A stretch of DNA of 55,359 bases from an uncultured Lachnospiraceae bacterium (GTDB lineage Bacteria > Bacillota > Clostridia > Lachnospirales > Lachnospiraceae): positions 1 through 55,359 of the forward strand of contig CAMQTN010000011.1 in the NCBI GenBank assembly GCA_947037115.1, read 5' to 3'. This document shows, one piece after another, positions 34,128 to 42,094 of the stretch. Positions within the stretch are counted from its first letter, which is position 1. Each line of letters begins with the position of its first letter. Both the position numbers and the translations under genes were made by a program. The notes under the pieces are model-generated. The model worked only from the letters and a program-made list of their open reading frames with translations, was not told where the DNA came from and made no database searches.

Positions 34128-35027
34128 TCACGCCTCGTCCTGTTCCCCAAGCCCCTCCTGTTCCATAAACTGTCCCAGGGATTCCGCCTTTGCGGCTGAC
34201 AGGAGCCATCTTTTTAAAGTCTCTTCATCCTTCTGTGATTCTATTCTTTTAACAAGGCTCTCCTGCAGTGCTTCTCTTTCGCCCATGTTCTCCAGCAAAT
34301 GCAGGATATCTTCCGCTTTCCCTCTTTTCAGACCAATCGCAATGCCTTCTTCTCTGACATACTCGTCCTCAGCCCAGCGATCCCGTTTTGCTTTCCAATA
34401 ATCGTCATAAATCCATCTAAGCGTCCTGAAAAGTCCCAGCTCCTTCACCGCCTCTACCGCTTCCCTCATGCTCTCATTCCTAATTGCAATCATATCCAGT
34501 TCCTCCTGACTTCTGGCATTAAACAAGCGTATCCAGTCATCCACGGTGTTTCCCGTCAGCGTCTTGCCCAATTCTATGATATGTACCTCCCACAGATCCG
34601 TCAGTTCCCTGCCTGTTTCATCCCGCAGGCGATAAATACTGTGGTACTCCCGCTTATCCGGAAACAACTTAAAGTCCAGCAGGCTTATACTGATACACCG
34701 GCGCAGTTTTCCGTAGTTTTCACCAAGCATCAGATCATCCGTATACATCCTCGCCAGATAATACAGATCTCTCCTGATCCAATGCTTCTGCATATGCACC
34801 TGCATTTCGACGTCAATCTTCGTATCATCATTTAATACAAGTGCAATGTCCATGATTCCCTGTTTCTGTAGTCTGAACAGTCTCCTCAGAAAAGGATTCA
34901 CCATATGTACTGATTTAATCTCTTCGATCGGAATGCCAAGGATGTCACTCAGGAATTGTTTCCTGACTTTTTCGTGGACAAACAGTTCCTTGACCACATA
35001 ATCTGCTTTCAGTGAAATTTTTTCCAT
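34128..35027 (-). CDS. Rpn-family recombination-promoting nuclease/putative transposase
   Basis: 299 residues from the ATG at 35027. The N-terminal nuclease domain is of the Rpn (PD-(D/E)XK transposase) type: KADYVVKELFVHEKVRKQFLSDILGI, Asp60 in GIMDIALVL and Glu74-x-Gln76 in KIDVEMQVHM, the E-x-Q active-site variant normal in this family. The C-terminal part has the charged helical stretch common in Rpn proteins (EEGIAIGLKRGKAEDILHLLENMGE). E. coli RpnA cuts DNA and promotes RecA-independent recombination; related proteins are linked to phage defence. The start codon directly abuts a perfect hairpin that contains the Shine-Dalgarno, so translation should be low unless the structure opens. 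Strong consensus promoter far upstream. Confidence 0.85.
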   Translation of the reverse strand: MEKISLKADYVVKELFVHEKVRKQFLSDILGIPIEEIKSVHMVNPFLRRLFRLQKQGIMDIALVLNDDTKIDVEMQVHMQKHWIRRDLYYLARMYTDDLMLGENYGKLRRCISISLLDFKLFPDKREYHSIYRLRDETGRELTDLWEVHIIELGKTLTGNTVDDWIRLFNARSQEELDMIAIRNESMREAVEAVKELGLFRTLRWIYDDYWKAKRDRWAEDEYVREEGIAIGLKRGKAEDILHLLENMGEREALQESLVKRIESQKDEETLKRWLLSAAKAESLGQFMEQEGLGEQDEA

Positions 35028-35054
35028 GTTTTCTCCTGTTTTGCAGGAGAAAAC
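35028..35054 (-). promoter_or_regulatory. Shine-Dalgarno-sequestering hairpin of the Rpn gene
   Basis: On the minus strand GTTTTCTCCTG, loop CAAAA, CAGGAGAAAAC is a perfect 11-bp stem ending at the base before the ATG. The AGGAG ribosome site is fully inside the stem. An in-frame upstream ATG at 35078 would translate through the hairpin and could unfold it. Confidence 0.8.
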
Positions 35055-35084
35055 ACACAGGGACAGCATGTCTTTCATTCCCTG

Positions 35085-35193
35085 GGCACCTCCGCCACTT
35101 CCACCTCGTCAGCAGAATGGCAGCGGTGCCTGACGTGTTCCTCTTATCCCCGGAATCTCCTGCTTTTAAATTTTGAATGTTTGATTTAAAAGC
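35085..35193 (-). promoter_or_regulatory. Structured 5' leader of the Rpn gene
   Basis: The ~230-base leader between promoter and start has GCTTTTAAAT/ATTTAAAAGC (35162-35171/35184-35193, perfect) and a larger hairpin between 35085-35096 and 35119-35130 (GGCACC...GGTGCC). There is no ORF of note other than the in-frame extension. It may act with the hairpin at the start codon. Confidence 0.5.
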
Positions 35194-35266
35194 ATAGATT
35201 TCCCGAAGTTTAGAATGTTTGATATGTCATACTGTTGTGAACTAGAAATTGTTATGCTTTTGATTT

Positions 35267-35295
35267 ATTATAGAGGAAGGGAAACAGCTTGTCAA
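35267..35295 (-). promoter_or_regulatory. Consensus promoter of the Rpn gene
   Basis: TTGACA (35295-35290), exactly 17 bases, TATAAT (35272-35267): both hexamers perfect. High transcription combined with a closed ribosome site is unusual. Confidence 0.85.
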
Positions 35296-35321
35296 GTGCC
35301 TCTCAAAGAAACTTAAAAGGT

Positions 35322-36305
35322 TCATTTCGTCGACTCCCGTATGCATACCTCATATCCGAGCAGTGTCCGGCGTTCCACTTCTTCCCCCTCAAGCACCCGT
35401 AAAAGCAGCTCACAGGCCTTCCGGCCAAGCTCCTCCACATCGAATCGAATGGACGTGACCGCAGGAAGTCTGTTAGCCAGTATGGAACTGTCGTAAAAGG
35501 ATACTACCTGCATCCGCTCCGGTACCGTAATCCGCCGCTGTTGTAAGGTACTCAGCACACAGCCGCACAGAAAATCATCCATGCAGACAATACATTCGAC
35601 CTGTTTGGTCAATATCTCCTCCACAATAGCGTCCACCTCACGGCTGTGGATCACGTTCAGGAATACCAGACTCTCTATATCCAAATCCGCTCTCTTTTCA
35701 AGAGCTGCCTCGAACCCCTGCAGACGTTTCTTTGTGACAACATAACCATCACTGCCGCCGATCAGTGCAATGCGCTTAACGCCGCGGTCCAAAAGAATTT
35801 CCGTCAGTGCCCTGCATGCGCTTTTGTGATCGTTGTCAACCTGCACCGCCTGCGCGTCCTCGGTACCGCCGATTGCCACGAAGGGCACCTTATTTTTTGA
35901 CAGATACCGCATAGGCGCATCGTCTGTCAGTGTCCTTGTCAAAATCGCGCCGTCGATTTTCCGGTTTTCCACCGCTCTCTCAAGCTGCGCAATATGATCG
36001 GCCGTCACCATGGAAATCAACACGTCATACCCCTGTGCAGACGCGACCCGGCTGATCCCCATCATACATTTCTGGAAGAAGGGAAGCTCCACAATATTAT
36101 AATCTCCTGGCAGTACCATACCCAGATTAAAGGTTTTATTCTGCGCAAGTCCTTTTGCCACCACATTCGGACTGTAATGGTGCGCCTCTATATATTCCAG
36201 CACTCTCCTGCGGGTCTGCTCCCCGATCCTTCCCTTGCCCGATATTGCCCTGGACACCGTTGTCTTGGACACGCCAAGCTCCCTGGCAATATCCCCGATT
36301 GTCAT
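35322..36305 (-). CDS. LacI-family transcriptional regulator
   Basis: 327 residues from the ATG at 36305, with GGAGGAGAGG immediately upstream; the longer frame to 36350 is unlikely. The N-terminal HTH reads MTIGDIARELGVSKTTVSRAISGKGRI, followed by the hinge helix SPNVVAKGLAQNKTF. The periplasmic-binding-type sensor domain follows, with IDGAILTRTL and ALIGGSDGYVVTKKRLQGF. The ligand is probably a sugar. The operator-like GCGCAAGCGGTTGTTCA lies 47 bases before its start and the matching site lies at the enzyme/GH53 operon promoter, implying self-control and control of that operon. It points away from, and is separated by two other genes from, its presumed target. Confidence 0.92.
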   Translation of the reverse strand: MTIGDIARELGVSKTTVSRAISGKGRIGEQTRRRVLEYIEAHHYSPNVVAKGLAQNKTFNLGMVLPGDYNIVELPFFQKCMMGISRVASAQGYDVLISMVTADHIAQLERAVENRKIDGAILTRTLTDDAPMRYLSKNKVPFVAIGGTEDAQAVQVDNDHKSACRALTEILLDRGVKRIALIGGSDGYVVTKKRLQGFEAALEKRADLDIESLVFLNVIHSREVDAIVEEILTKQVECIVCMDDFLCGCVLSTLQQRRITVPERMQVVSFYDSSILANRLPAVTSIRFDVEELGRKACELLLRVLEGEEVERRTLLGYEVCIRESTK

Positions 36306-36351
36306 CTTCCTCTCCTCCATGACCGCTCCCTTCCCACCTGCTTTTCCCATA

Positions 36352-36368
36352 GCGCAAGCGGTTGTTCA
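36352..36368. promoter_or_regulatory. LacI-type operator upstream of lacI-family gene
   Basis: GCGCAAGCGGTTGTTCA, 16 of 17 bases identical to 33288-33304. A further related GCGCAACCGCGCAA run lies at about 36387-36400. Position between promoter and gene fits autorepression. Confidence 0.65.
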
Positions 36369-36525
36369 ATATCAGGTTACCAGAATCTGCGCAACCGCGC
36401 AACAAAATTTTTTCCTTTTCCTGAAACATCTGTGCTATACTGGACTCATCCCAACTGACAATCAAATATCCCGCCGCAGGCCGCCACCCGGCCCGCTGTC
36501 CGCGGGAATAAAAAGAGGTGTTCTT

Positions 36526-37722
36526 ATGAATAAAGTATATCAGAGAATCCTGCATGCAGCTTTGGTGTTCTCCCTTCTGCTGGGGTGCACGCTGTCGGTC
36601 TGCATGCCTGTTTCAGCCAGCAGTCCTGAGCAAATGGACGTACATTTTATCGACGTCGGACAGGGAGACGCCACGCTGGTCACCTGCGGCGGCCATGCCA
36701 TGCTGATCGATGCCGGCGACGATACCAAAGGTACCGCTATCCAAAATTATCTGCAGAAACAGAAGATCTCCAAACTGGATTATCTCATATTGACCCACCC
36801 GGACGCCGACCACATCGGCGGCGCCCCTGTCATTATCACCAAATTTGATATATCCAATGTGTTTGTCTCGAACTTTGAAAAGGACAACCAGACTTACCGC
36901 AAACTGATACAGTCGCTGGATGACAAACATATCAAACCAATGACTCCTTCGGTCAATTCTGTGTATTCACTGGGAAGCGCCAGTATAACCATTCTGGCTC
37001 CGGGTAAAGAATACGATAATCCCAATGATGCGTCAATCGCACTTCTTCTGAAAAACGGAACCCGTTCCTTCCTGTTTACGGGAGACGCCGGCGAGAATGC
37101 CGAGAAAGATATCTTAAAGACGAATATTGATATCCGTGCGGATGTGTATAAGGTGGGGCACCACGGGAGTAAATATTCAACCTCAAAGGATTTTTTTAAG
37201 GCCATTGATCCTTTTTACGCGGTGATCAGCTGCGGAGAGGGCAATTCCTACGGGCATCCCCACGCGGAAACCCTGAACACGCTCAGGGCAAACGGCGTCA
37301 TGGTATACAGAACCGACGAGGAGGGCACCATCATTGCCACCACTGACGGCCGGTCGGTCTCCTTCAACGTACCCGCCTCCGAGAGTTGGAAAGCCGGGGA
37401 GCCCACGGGCAGCAGCGCATCCGCATCTGCAGGCCAGCCTGCGAAGGCCGCTCCGGCACAGACCACCACCCCGGCCGTATCCGGGCAGACAGAGCCCGCC
37501 GCGCAGCCGCAGCCGGAAAGTGCGCCTGCCGTGGAGGAGACGCCCCAAAAGGCCGCGACTCCCGCCACAAAGGAGCTCACCTATGTTCTGAACACCAAAA
37601 CGAAAAAATTCCACAAGCCCTCCTGCAGTTTTCTTCCAACCACAAACAGACAGGACAGCACCGAGAGCAGAGACAGTATTACCGCACAGGGGTATGTGCC
37701 CTGCAAGAAATGTAATCCCTGA
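36526..37722 (+). CDS. Secreted ComEC-type metallo-beta-lactamase-fold hydrolase with Ada-like tail
   Basis: 398 residues from the ATG at 36526 (GAGGTG upstream). A signal sequence covers residues 1-32; LLLGC could alternatively be a lipobox. The MBL domain shows VHFIDVGQGDATLV, the metal motif H91-P-D-A-D-H96 followed by IGG, FTGDAG and VGHHGSKYS, as in the C-terminal hydrolase part of ComEC/Rec2. It is free of the ComEC membrane channel. A low-complexity Ala/Pro/Gln/Thr linker (about residues 290-355) leads to a 45-residue Cys domain: FHKPSCSFLP and GYVPCKKCNP, like the metal-binding motif of Ada. It may degrade extracellular nucleic acid or phosphodiesters. Divergent from lacI. Confidence 0.85.
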   Translation: MNKVYQRILHAALVFSLLLGCTLSVCMPVSASSPEQMDVHFIDVGQGDATLVTCGGHAMLIDAGDDTKGTAIQNYLQKQKISKLDYLILTHPDADHIGGAPVIITKFDISNVFVSNFEKDNQTYRKLIQSLDDKHIKPMTPSVNSVYSLGSASITILAPGKEYDNPNDASIALLLKNGTRSFLFTGDAGENAEKDILKTNIDIRADVYKVGHHGSKYSTSKDFFKAIDPFYAVISCGEGNSYGHPHAETLNTLRANGVMVYRTDEEGTIIATTDGRSVSFNVPASESWKAGEPTGSSASASAGQPAKAAPAQTTTPAVSGQTEPAAQPQPESAPAVEETPQKAATPATKELTYVLNTKTKKFHKPSCSFLPTTNRQDSTESRDSITAQGYVPCKKCNP

Positions 37723-37745
37723 TTCTCCAGGGATTATCATTTTGC
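37713..37745. terminator. Bidirectional terminator between convergent genes
   Basis: TAATCCCTG (37713-37721) and CAGGGATTA (37728-37736) form a perfect 9-bp stem overlapping the MBL gene stop codon, with TCATTTT after it on the plus strand. It serves the convergent chemoreceptor gene less well. Confidence 0.65.
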
Positions 37746-37746
37746 C

Positions 37747-39333
37747 TTAAAGATCTGAAAATACCTCCATCTGTCTTTTGAGATCCTCCACAATCTCCCG
37801 GTTGATATCCATACGGCCCGTAATATCTGCCATATCCCCAACCAGACTCTTTGTGCTGTCTGCAACCCCGGTAATCCCGGAGGCTCCGTCATCAATCGCT
37901 TTTGTAATGCTCTCAATAGAATCGGCTATCTCGGTCATAGAATTTCTAAGCCGGTCGATCCTGCTGTTAAATGCGTCAATCATTTCCTTCACATAATCGG
38001 CATCCTCTTTATACTGTTTTCCGGAACGGACAATCTCCCGAAATTCTGTCAAAACAGTCTCGTTCAGATAATCCGCCAGATCCTGGGAATGCTTTGACAG
38101 GTTATGTACCGCATTTGTGACAATCTGATTGACCTCCTGAATGCGCCCGGCAGTTTCACCGCAGGAGTGTGCCAAAGCCTTGATCTCCGTTGCAACGACA
38201 GCAAAACCTTTTCCGGCTTCACCGGCATGCGCCGCTTCTACAGAAGCGTTAAGGGCAATCAGATTGGTTGTTGATGAGATTTCTACAATATCCTTTGTCA
38301 GTTTGCTTACCTGATCTACGCTCTTGCTGTTTTCAATGGCCTCTTCCAGTACCAGTAAAATATCGGCGGCTTTCTTTTGAATGACTTCTGTGTTTGCCTG
38401 TGCCGCTGCCTCCATCTCATTTGCCCTCACCTTCATCGCAGCGGAGTAATCCGTAATGGAACTGCATTCTTCAGCCATGTCGTGAACATCTCCTTTGATG
38501 TCAGCGGCGCTGGTGTTAATGATTGTTGCATTATTTGCCACCTTCTGAATTGCCGTGGACAGGGAACCTGCGAGAGAGGAAAGGTCTCTGGCGCTTTTAC
38601 CAGAAGTGCGTGTGTGTTTCAGCACTTCCCCGGTTACCTCGTCAAGTTTCTGTGAATTATCCTGAAGCGTATTCACCGTACCCTTGATTGGCGTTATCAC
38701 ATATTTCCCGATAATCCGAATGGCAGCAAGCACCAATACCAGACATGCTGCAATGGATGCGGCCGCAATAACCAGCGAGCTGATATAGACTGTCAAAAGG
38801 TTTTCCCTCTCACTGCCTATCCTTGCGCTTACAGCTTCATACAGCTCATCGGTGTTATCTTCTATGGCAGAGCCGAAGCGGGCAACATCACCATTGGCAT
38901 AAGCATAGGCATCCTGGGTCTTGCTGTCCGCACTTGCACAAACAAGAAAGACCAGAGCATGTTTAAAGGAATCATAATTTTCCAAAAGCTGCGCGTAAAT
39001 CGCTTCTTCATCTTCCGTGACGTAGTTTTCATATTCTTCCAGATATGCTTCCAATATTTTTTCTTCTTCTTTGATCTGCTCCACAACGGTGATCATGGTA
39101 TGATAGTCTGTCGCGACAATATGGGACAGCGCCATCTTATGAATATTCGTGGTGGTATGGCGGATGTCCTGTAGTGTCTGCGAACCTACCATATCGTTAT
39201 CTACAATTTTGGAAGCATTCGCATTTACATTATGAATGCCGAAAACCGACAGGGCGTTTGAAATCAATGCCACAATTCCCAAAAGCATTATCGGAAGTAT
39301 CAGACGTTGTTGTATCGTGAGTCTATTCTTCAT
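37747..39333 (-). CDS. Methyl-accepting chemotaxis protein
   Basis: 528-residue membrane receptor. TM1 at about residues 10-32, a four-helix-bundle-type sensor of ~150 residues outside, TM2 at about 180-205, a HAMP linker ([23 protein letters not shown]) and the cytoplasmic signalling domain with the hairpin tip [37 protein letters not shown] (quoted as recognised; conserved EAARAGE-type core). It would control CheA or a similar pathway. It directly follows the gene for a solute-binding lipoprotein (32-base gap), which could present its ligand. No che or flagellar genes are in the window. Confidence 0.93.
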   Translation of the reverse strand: MKNRLTIQQRLILPIMLLGIVALISNALSVFGIHNVNANASKIVDNDMVGSQTLQDIRHTTTNIHKMALSHIVATDYHTMITVVEQIKEEEKILEAYLEEYENYVTEDEEAIYAQLLENYDSFKHALVFLVCASADSKTQDAYAYANGDVARFGSAIEDNTDELYEAVSARIGSERENLLTVYISSLVIAAASIAACLVLVLAAIRIIGKYVITPIKGTVNTLQDNSQKLDEVTGEVLKHTRTSGKSARDLSSLAGSLSTAIQKVANNATIINTSAADIKGDVHDMAEECSSITDYSAAMKVRANEMEAAAQANTEVIQKKAADILLVLEEAIENSKSVDQVSKLTKDIVEISSTTNLIALNASVEAAHAGEAGKGFAVVATEIKALAHSCGETAGRIQEVNQIVTNAVHNLSKHSQDLADYLNETVLTEFREIVRSGKQYKEDADYVKEMIDAFNSRIDRLRNSMTEIADSIESITKAIDDGASGITGVADSTKSLVGDMADITGRMDINREIVEDLKRQMEVFSDL

Positions 39334-39365
39334 CTTACATTAACAAATCCTTTCGACATATGTAT

Positions 39366-40616
39366 TTATCTTGCGGAAACACCTTCTGCCATCTCATCCA
39401 GCTGTTCCTGCAAGTCCTGGCCGGAAGGATTTCCCGCGGCCATATTGCTCGCAAATTTTGTGACAGGATCCCAGAACTTGCCGCCAACCCGTTGAAGCTG
39501 GGAAAATTCAGACTGTTCTATCAGAGCGGCAATTGCCGGCGACTGCATAATCTCATCAGAATTTGCAACCGTAATGTTTGAGGGGCCCTGCCCGCGCATT
39601 TCGAAACGGAGCCGTTGGTTTTCTTCATCCGTAATCCATTCGGCAAGCCTGGCTGCCCATTCCGGGTATTTGGAATACGCATTCACTCCGATCAGTTTGC
39701 AGCCGGAAAACGAAGCCATCTGTATCTGGCGGTCGTTACAGCTGTAAGTCGGCAGTCTGGCGGCTCCGGCATTCTCTCCCCAGGCCTCCTTTACCGCAAC
39801 GGAATTCCACACACCGCTGACCCCTGCAATCACCGAACCGTCCTTTACTCCCTCCAGAAATTCTTCGTCCGTGCAACTGAAAAATCCCGGATTTTCCGCA
39901 ATTTCAAGCATTGCCTGAGCGACGTCAATCCCCCGGATGTCCCCGTCTGCCTGATTCCATGTGCAGTAGTTTGTGATCCCGTCATCGTTAAGTCCCACTT
40001 CAAGTCCCGTATTTCCAAAGAATGAATATACATACCAGGCTGAAGACCAGTCCATGGTAAACAGTTTTTCATTTTCAGCCGCCGCCTCTAATATCCCGTC
40101 CAGCGTCTTAACCTGTTCTTCCGTAATATACTGTTTGTTATAATATAAGAAATATCCGTTGTCTGCGGTCAACGGATATGCATATAACCGACCGTTTACT
40201 GAGGCCGCCTCTGTTGTACTTGCAAGATTCCTGCTCTTAATCCCATCCGCGTTCTCAATGGGTTCCAGTGCCCCGGCGGCGGCCAGCGTATTTAACTGAT
40301 CGTCCGCGAAGGTAAATACATCTGCTCCCTCCTCCAATCCACCGATCAATACGTCTTTACACTGAGATTCTCCCTGTACCTCGAATGTGATCTGAAAATC
40401 TGCCTGTCCCTGATAGTTTTTCTGAAAACTCTGGATGATCTGGTTCATCAGCTCCCTGTCTTCCTCTGCTCCCCAGACAACCAACTCCACTTTTTGGGGT
40501 TCTGTCTGCTCCTGATCCGCTTCCTCCGCCTGACCTGTCTCTCCTGCCAGGCTGCATCCGGTAAGCGCTGCGGTGCACAGAAAACCCAGAACCCATCCGC
40601 ATATCCTCTTTCTCAT
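39366..40616 (-). CDS. Family 1 extracellular solute-binding lipoprotein, no transporter partners
   Basis: 416 residues, lipoprotein signal peptide with lipobox LTGC (Cys21), then an acidic linker and a maltose-binding-protein-like fold: VELVVWGAEEDRELMNQIIQSF, GADVFTFADDQLNTL, YAYPLTADNGYFLYYNKQY, and VAGVSGVWNS-type hinge. It usually delivers a sugar to an ABC importer, but no permease or ATPase is adjacent. Instead it forms an apparent operon with the chemoreceptor downstream. A sensory rather than transport role is therefore possible. Ligand unknown; oligosaccharide is the family default. Confidence 0.9.
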   Translation of the reverse strand: MRKRICGWVLGFLCTAALTGCSLAGETGQAEEADQEQTEPQKVELVVWGAEEDRELMNQIIQSFQKNYQGQADFQITFEVQGESQCKDVLIGGLEEGADVFTFADDQLNTLAAAGALEPIENADGIKSRNLASTTEAASVNGRLYAYPLTADNGYFLYYNKQYITEEQVKTLDGILEAAAENEKLFTMDWSSAWYVYSFFGNTGLEVGLNDDGITNYCTWNQADGDIRGIDVAQAMLEIAENPGFFSCTDEEFLEGVKDGSVIAGVSGVWNSVAVKEAWGENAGAARLPTYSCNDRQIQMASFSGCKLIGVNAYSKYPEWAARLAEWITDEENQRLRFEMRGQGPSNITVANSDEIMQSPAIAALIEQSEFSQLQRVGGKFWDPVTKFASNMAAGNPSGQDLQEQLDEMAEGVSAR

Positions 40617-40808
40617 ATCTACATTCCATCCTTTATGTTACCGTTTTTTCTACGGCTGTTATCTCATGAACACTCGAAAGCCCGTGCCTGCGCCGCAAAC
40701 TGTTGAATCTGAGGCTGTTATGCTTCCTCTCTGAAGCTGTATTCCATGGGCCAGCCTGACACATGAATATTACCACAGGCAGCGGTCTTTTTCTATTTAT
40801 CAAATCCT

Positions 40809-41930
40809 TCATGAAACGCCACTGATCTGCAGCTCCTGAATCCTTTGATATACCTGGTCAAATATATGTTCATACTCTTTATTATCATTCAGGAGCCGGA
40901 CAAATTTATCCTCCCGAAACCGGATGGAAGAATATGGCTTGAATTTGTATGCCAGCTCCCGCAATGTTTCAGCGGTATTGAACATCTGACTCAATGAATC
41001 CCTGGCATCACGCTGAAAAAAATCTGCAACCAACGCGCAGTTATAGTCAAACAGGGGCGCCATTTTTTCCAGTTTTCCTGTGTCATTATTCATAAAAAAG
41101 CCATAATTTTGCGTATGCCTGTCCGTGTTGATGATTATGTAATCAAGTACAGGAATACAGGCGAATTGATTCCCCCACCGCTGCAGGCAATAAGTTCTGA
41201 AATCAATGTTGCAGCGGCGGTCATATTCTATGACCTCCCAGGCTTCCACGAAAGAATATTCTTCGTTTGTGAAATTTTTACAGATGGAGATGAATTCCGT
41301 GCCGTCTGCCGTCTCTTTGATATCTCCCACATAAGAAACATAATCAATTTTATTTTCGAAGCAGCCGAGCATATCGGACGCCAGAATTTCCATCTTTGTA
41401 TTGATATAGTTGTTGGTACGGTCTGATTTCAGCATGTAGAGTTCGCTTCCCAGATGAATCCAGCCTTTGCGGAACAGTCCCTTTGTGGTTAGTTCCGGAC
41501 AGATAGTGCTGGTAGTGATGGTGGGACTGAATCCGCTTAAGGAGACATTGATAATATCGCGAAGTCTATTTTGCCTGATGTTCACATTATTCCAACATAT
41601 CTCTTCGGACTCCTCCCTGACCCAATAGCTGTCCTGAATGGATACCCCCTTGCATTTGATGCATATGTTGACTCTGTTATCGATAGAATCTATTTGCGGG
41701 ATTTGAAATGCCGCATATATCTGCTTTGCATTGTCCCGCGACAGAGACAGTACCCGGCTGCTCAAATAGTTTTTTACCGCCTGTACATTGTGAAGTATAT
41801 CCTTAGGGCTGCCTGGCTCTCTGATATCGGATCTCAGGCAGAAGGGAAGCCTGTCGTTATCAATTACTTCCACTACAAAATCCTCAAAGTCAAAATAAAG
41901 TATTTTAACATCTTTTAACATTAAATACAT
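40809..41930 (-). CDS. HipA-like protein kinase, no HipB partner
   Basis: 373 residues. The C-terminal half carries the HipA kinase core: the catalytic loop in LDYIIINTDRHTQNYGFF and the metal-binding Asp in APLFDYNCAL. The N-terminal ~150 residues do not resemble the standard HipA N-terminus (I see no clear couple_hipA motif). HipA kinases phosphorylate glutamyl-tRNA synthetase and induce dormancy, normally neutralised by HipB, an HTH protein encoded just upstream. No HTH gene is found on either side (41931-42094 and 40617-40808 are without ORFs). It has its own promoter. It could be a solitary kinase with another target. Confidence 0.75.
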   Translation of the reverse strand: MYLMLKDVKILYFDFEDFVVEVIDNDRLPFCLRSDIREPGSPKDILHNVQAVKNYLSSRVLSLSRDNAKQIYAAFQIPQIDSIDNRVNICIKCKGVSIQDSYWVREESEEICWNNVNIRQNRLRDIINVSLSGFSPTITTSTICPELTTKGLFRKGWIHLGSELYMLKSDRTNNYINTKMEILASDMLGCFENKIDYVSYVGDIKETADGTEFISICKNFTNEEYSFVEAWEVIEYDRRCNIDFRTYCLQRWGNQFACIPVLDYIIINTDRHTQNYGFFMNNDTGKLEKMAPLFDYNCALVADFFQRDARDSLSQMFNTAETLRELAYKFKPYSSIRFREDKFVRLLNDNKEYEHIFDQVYQRIQELQISGVS

Positions 41931-41971
41931 TGTTTTCTCCGTCTCGTTACAGTATCAACTCTTTCTGTTTT

Positions 41972-42000
41972 ATTTTACACATTTATGGGATAATGGTCAA
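41972..42000 (-). promoter_or_regulatory. Promoter of the HipA-like gene
   Basis: TTGACC (42000-41995), 17 bases, TAAAAT (41977-41972), about 42 bases before the start. Confidence 0.7.
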
Positions 42001-42094
42001 TAGTTGTCACGTTTGAGTTTGCACACGTCAAACGGTTCCGTTACGGAGCGGATTAAGCCACACTTTCCAATATTTCACATGCTGCGGCAAAACA

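Noticed and set aside
33271..34401. Plus-strand open frame of 376 codons with repetitive His/Arg/Ser sequence
   Set aside because: The repeats are the antisense of the Cys/His-rich secreted protein, which has a signal peptide, promoter and ribosome site of its own.
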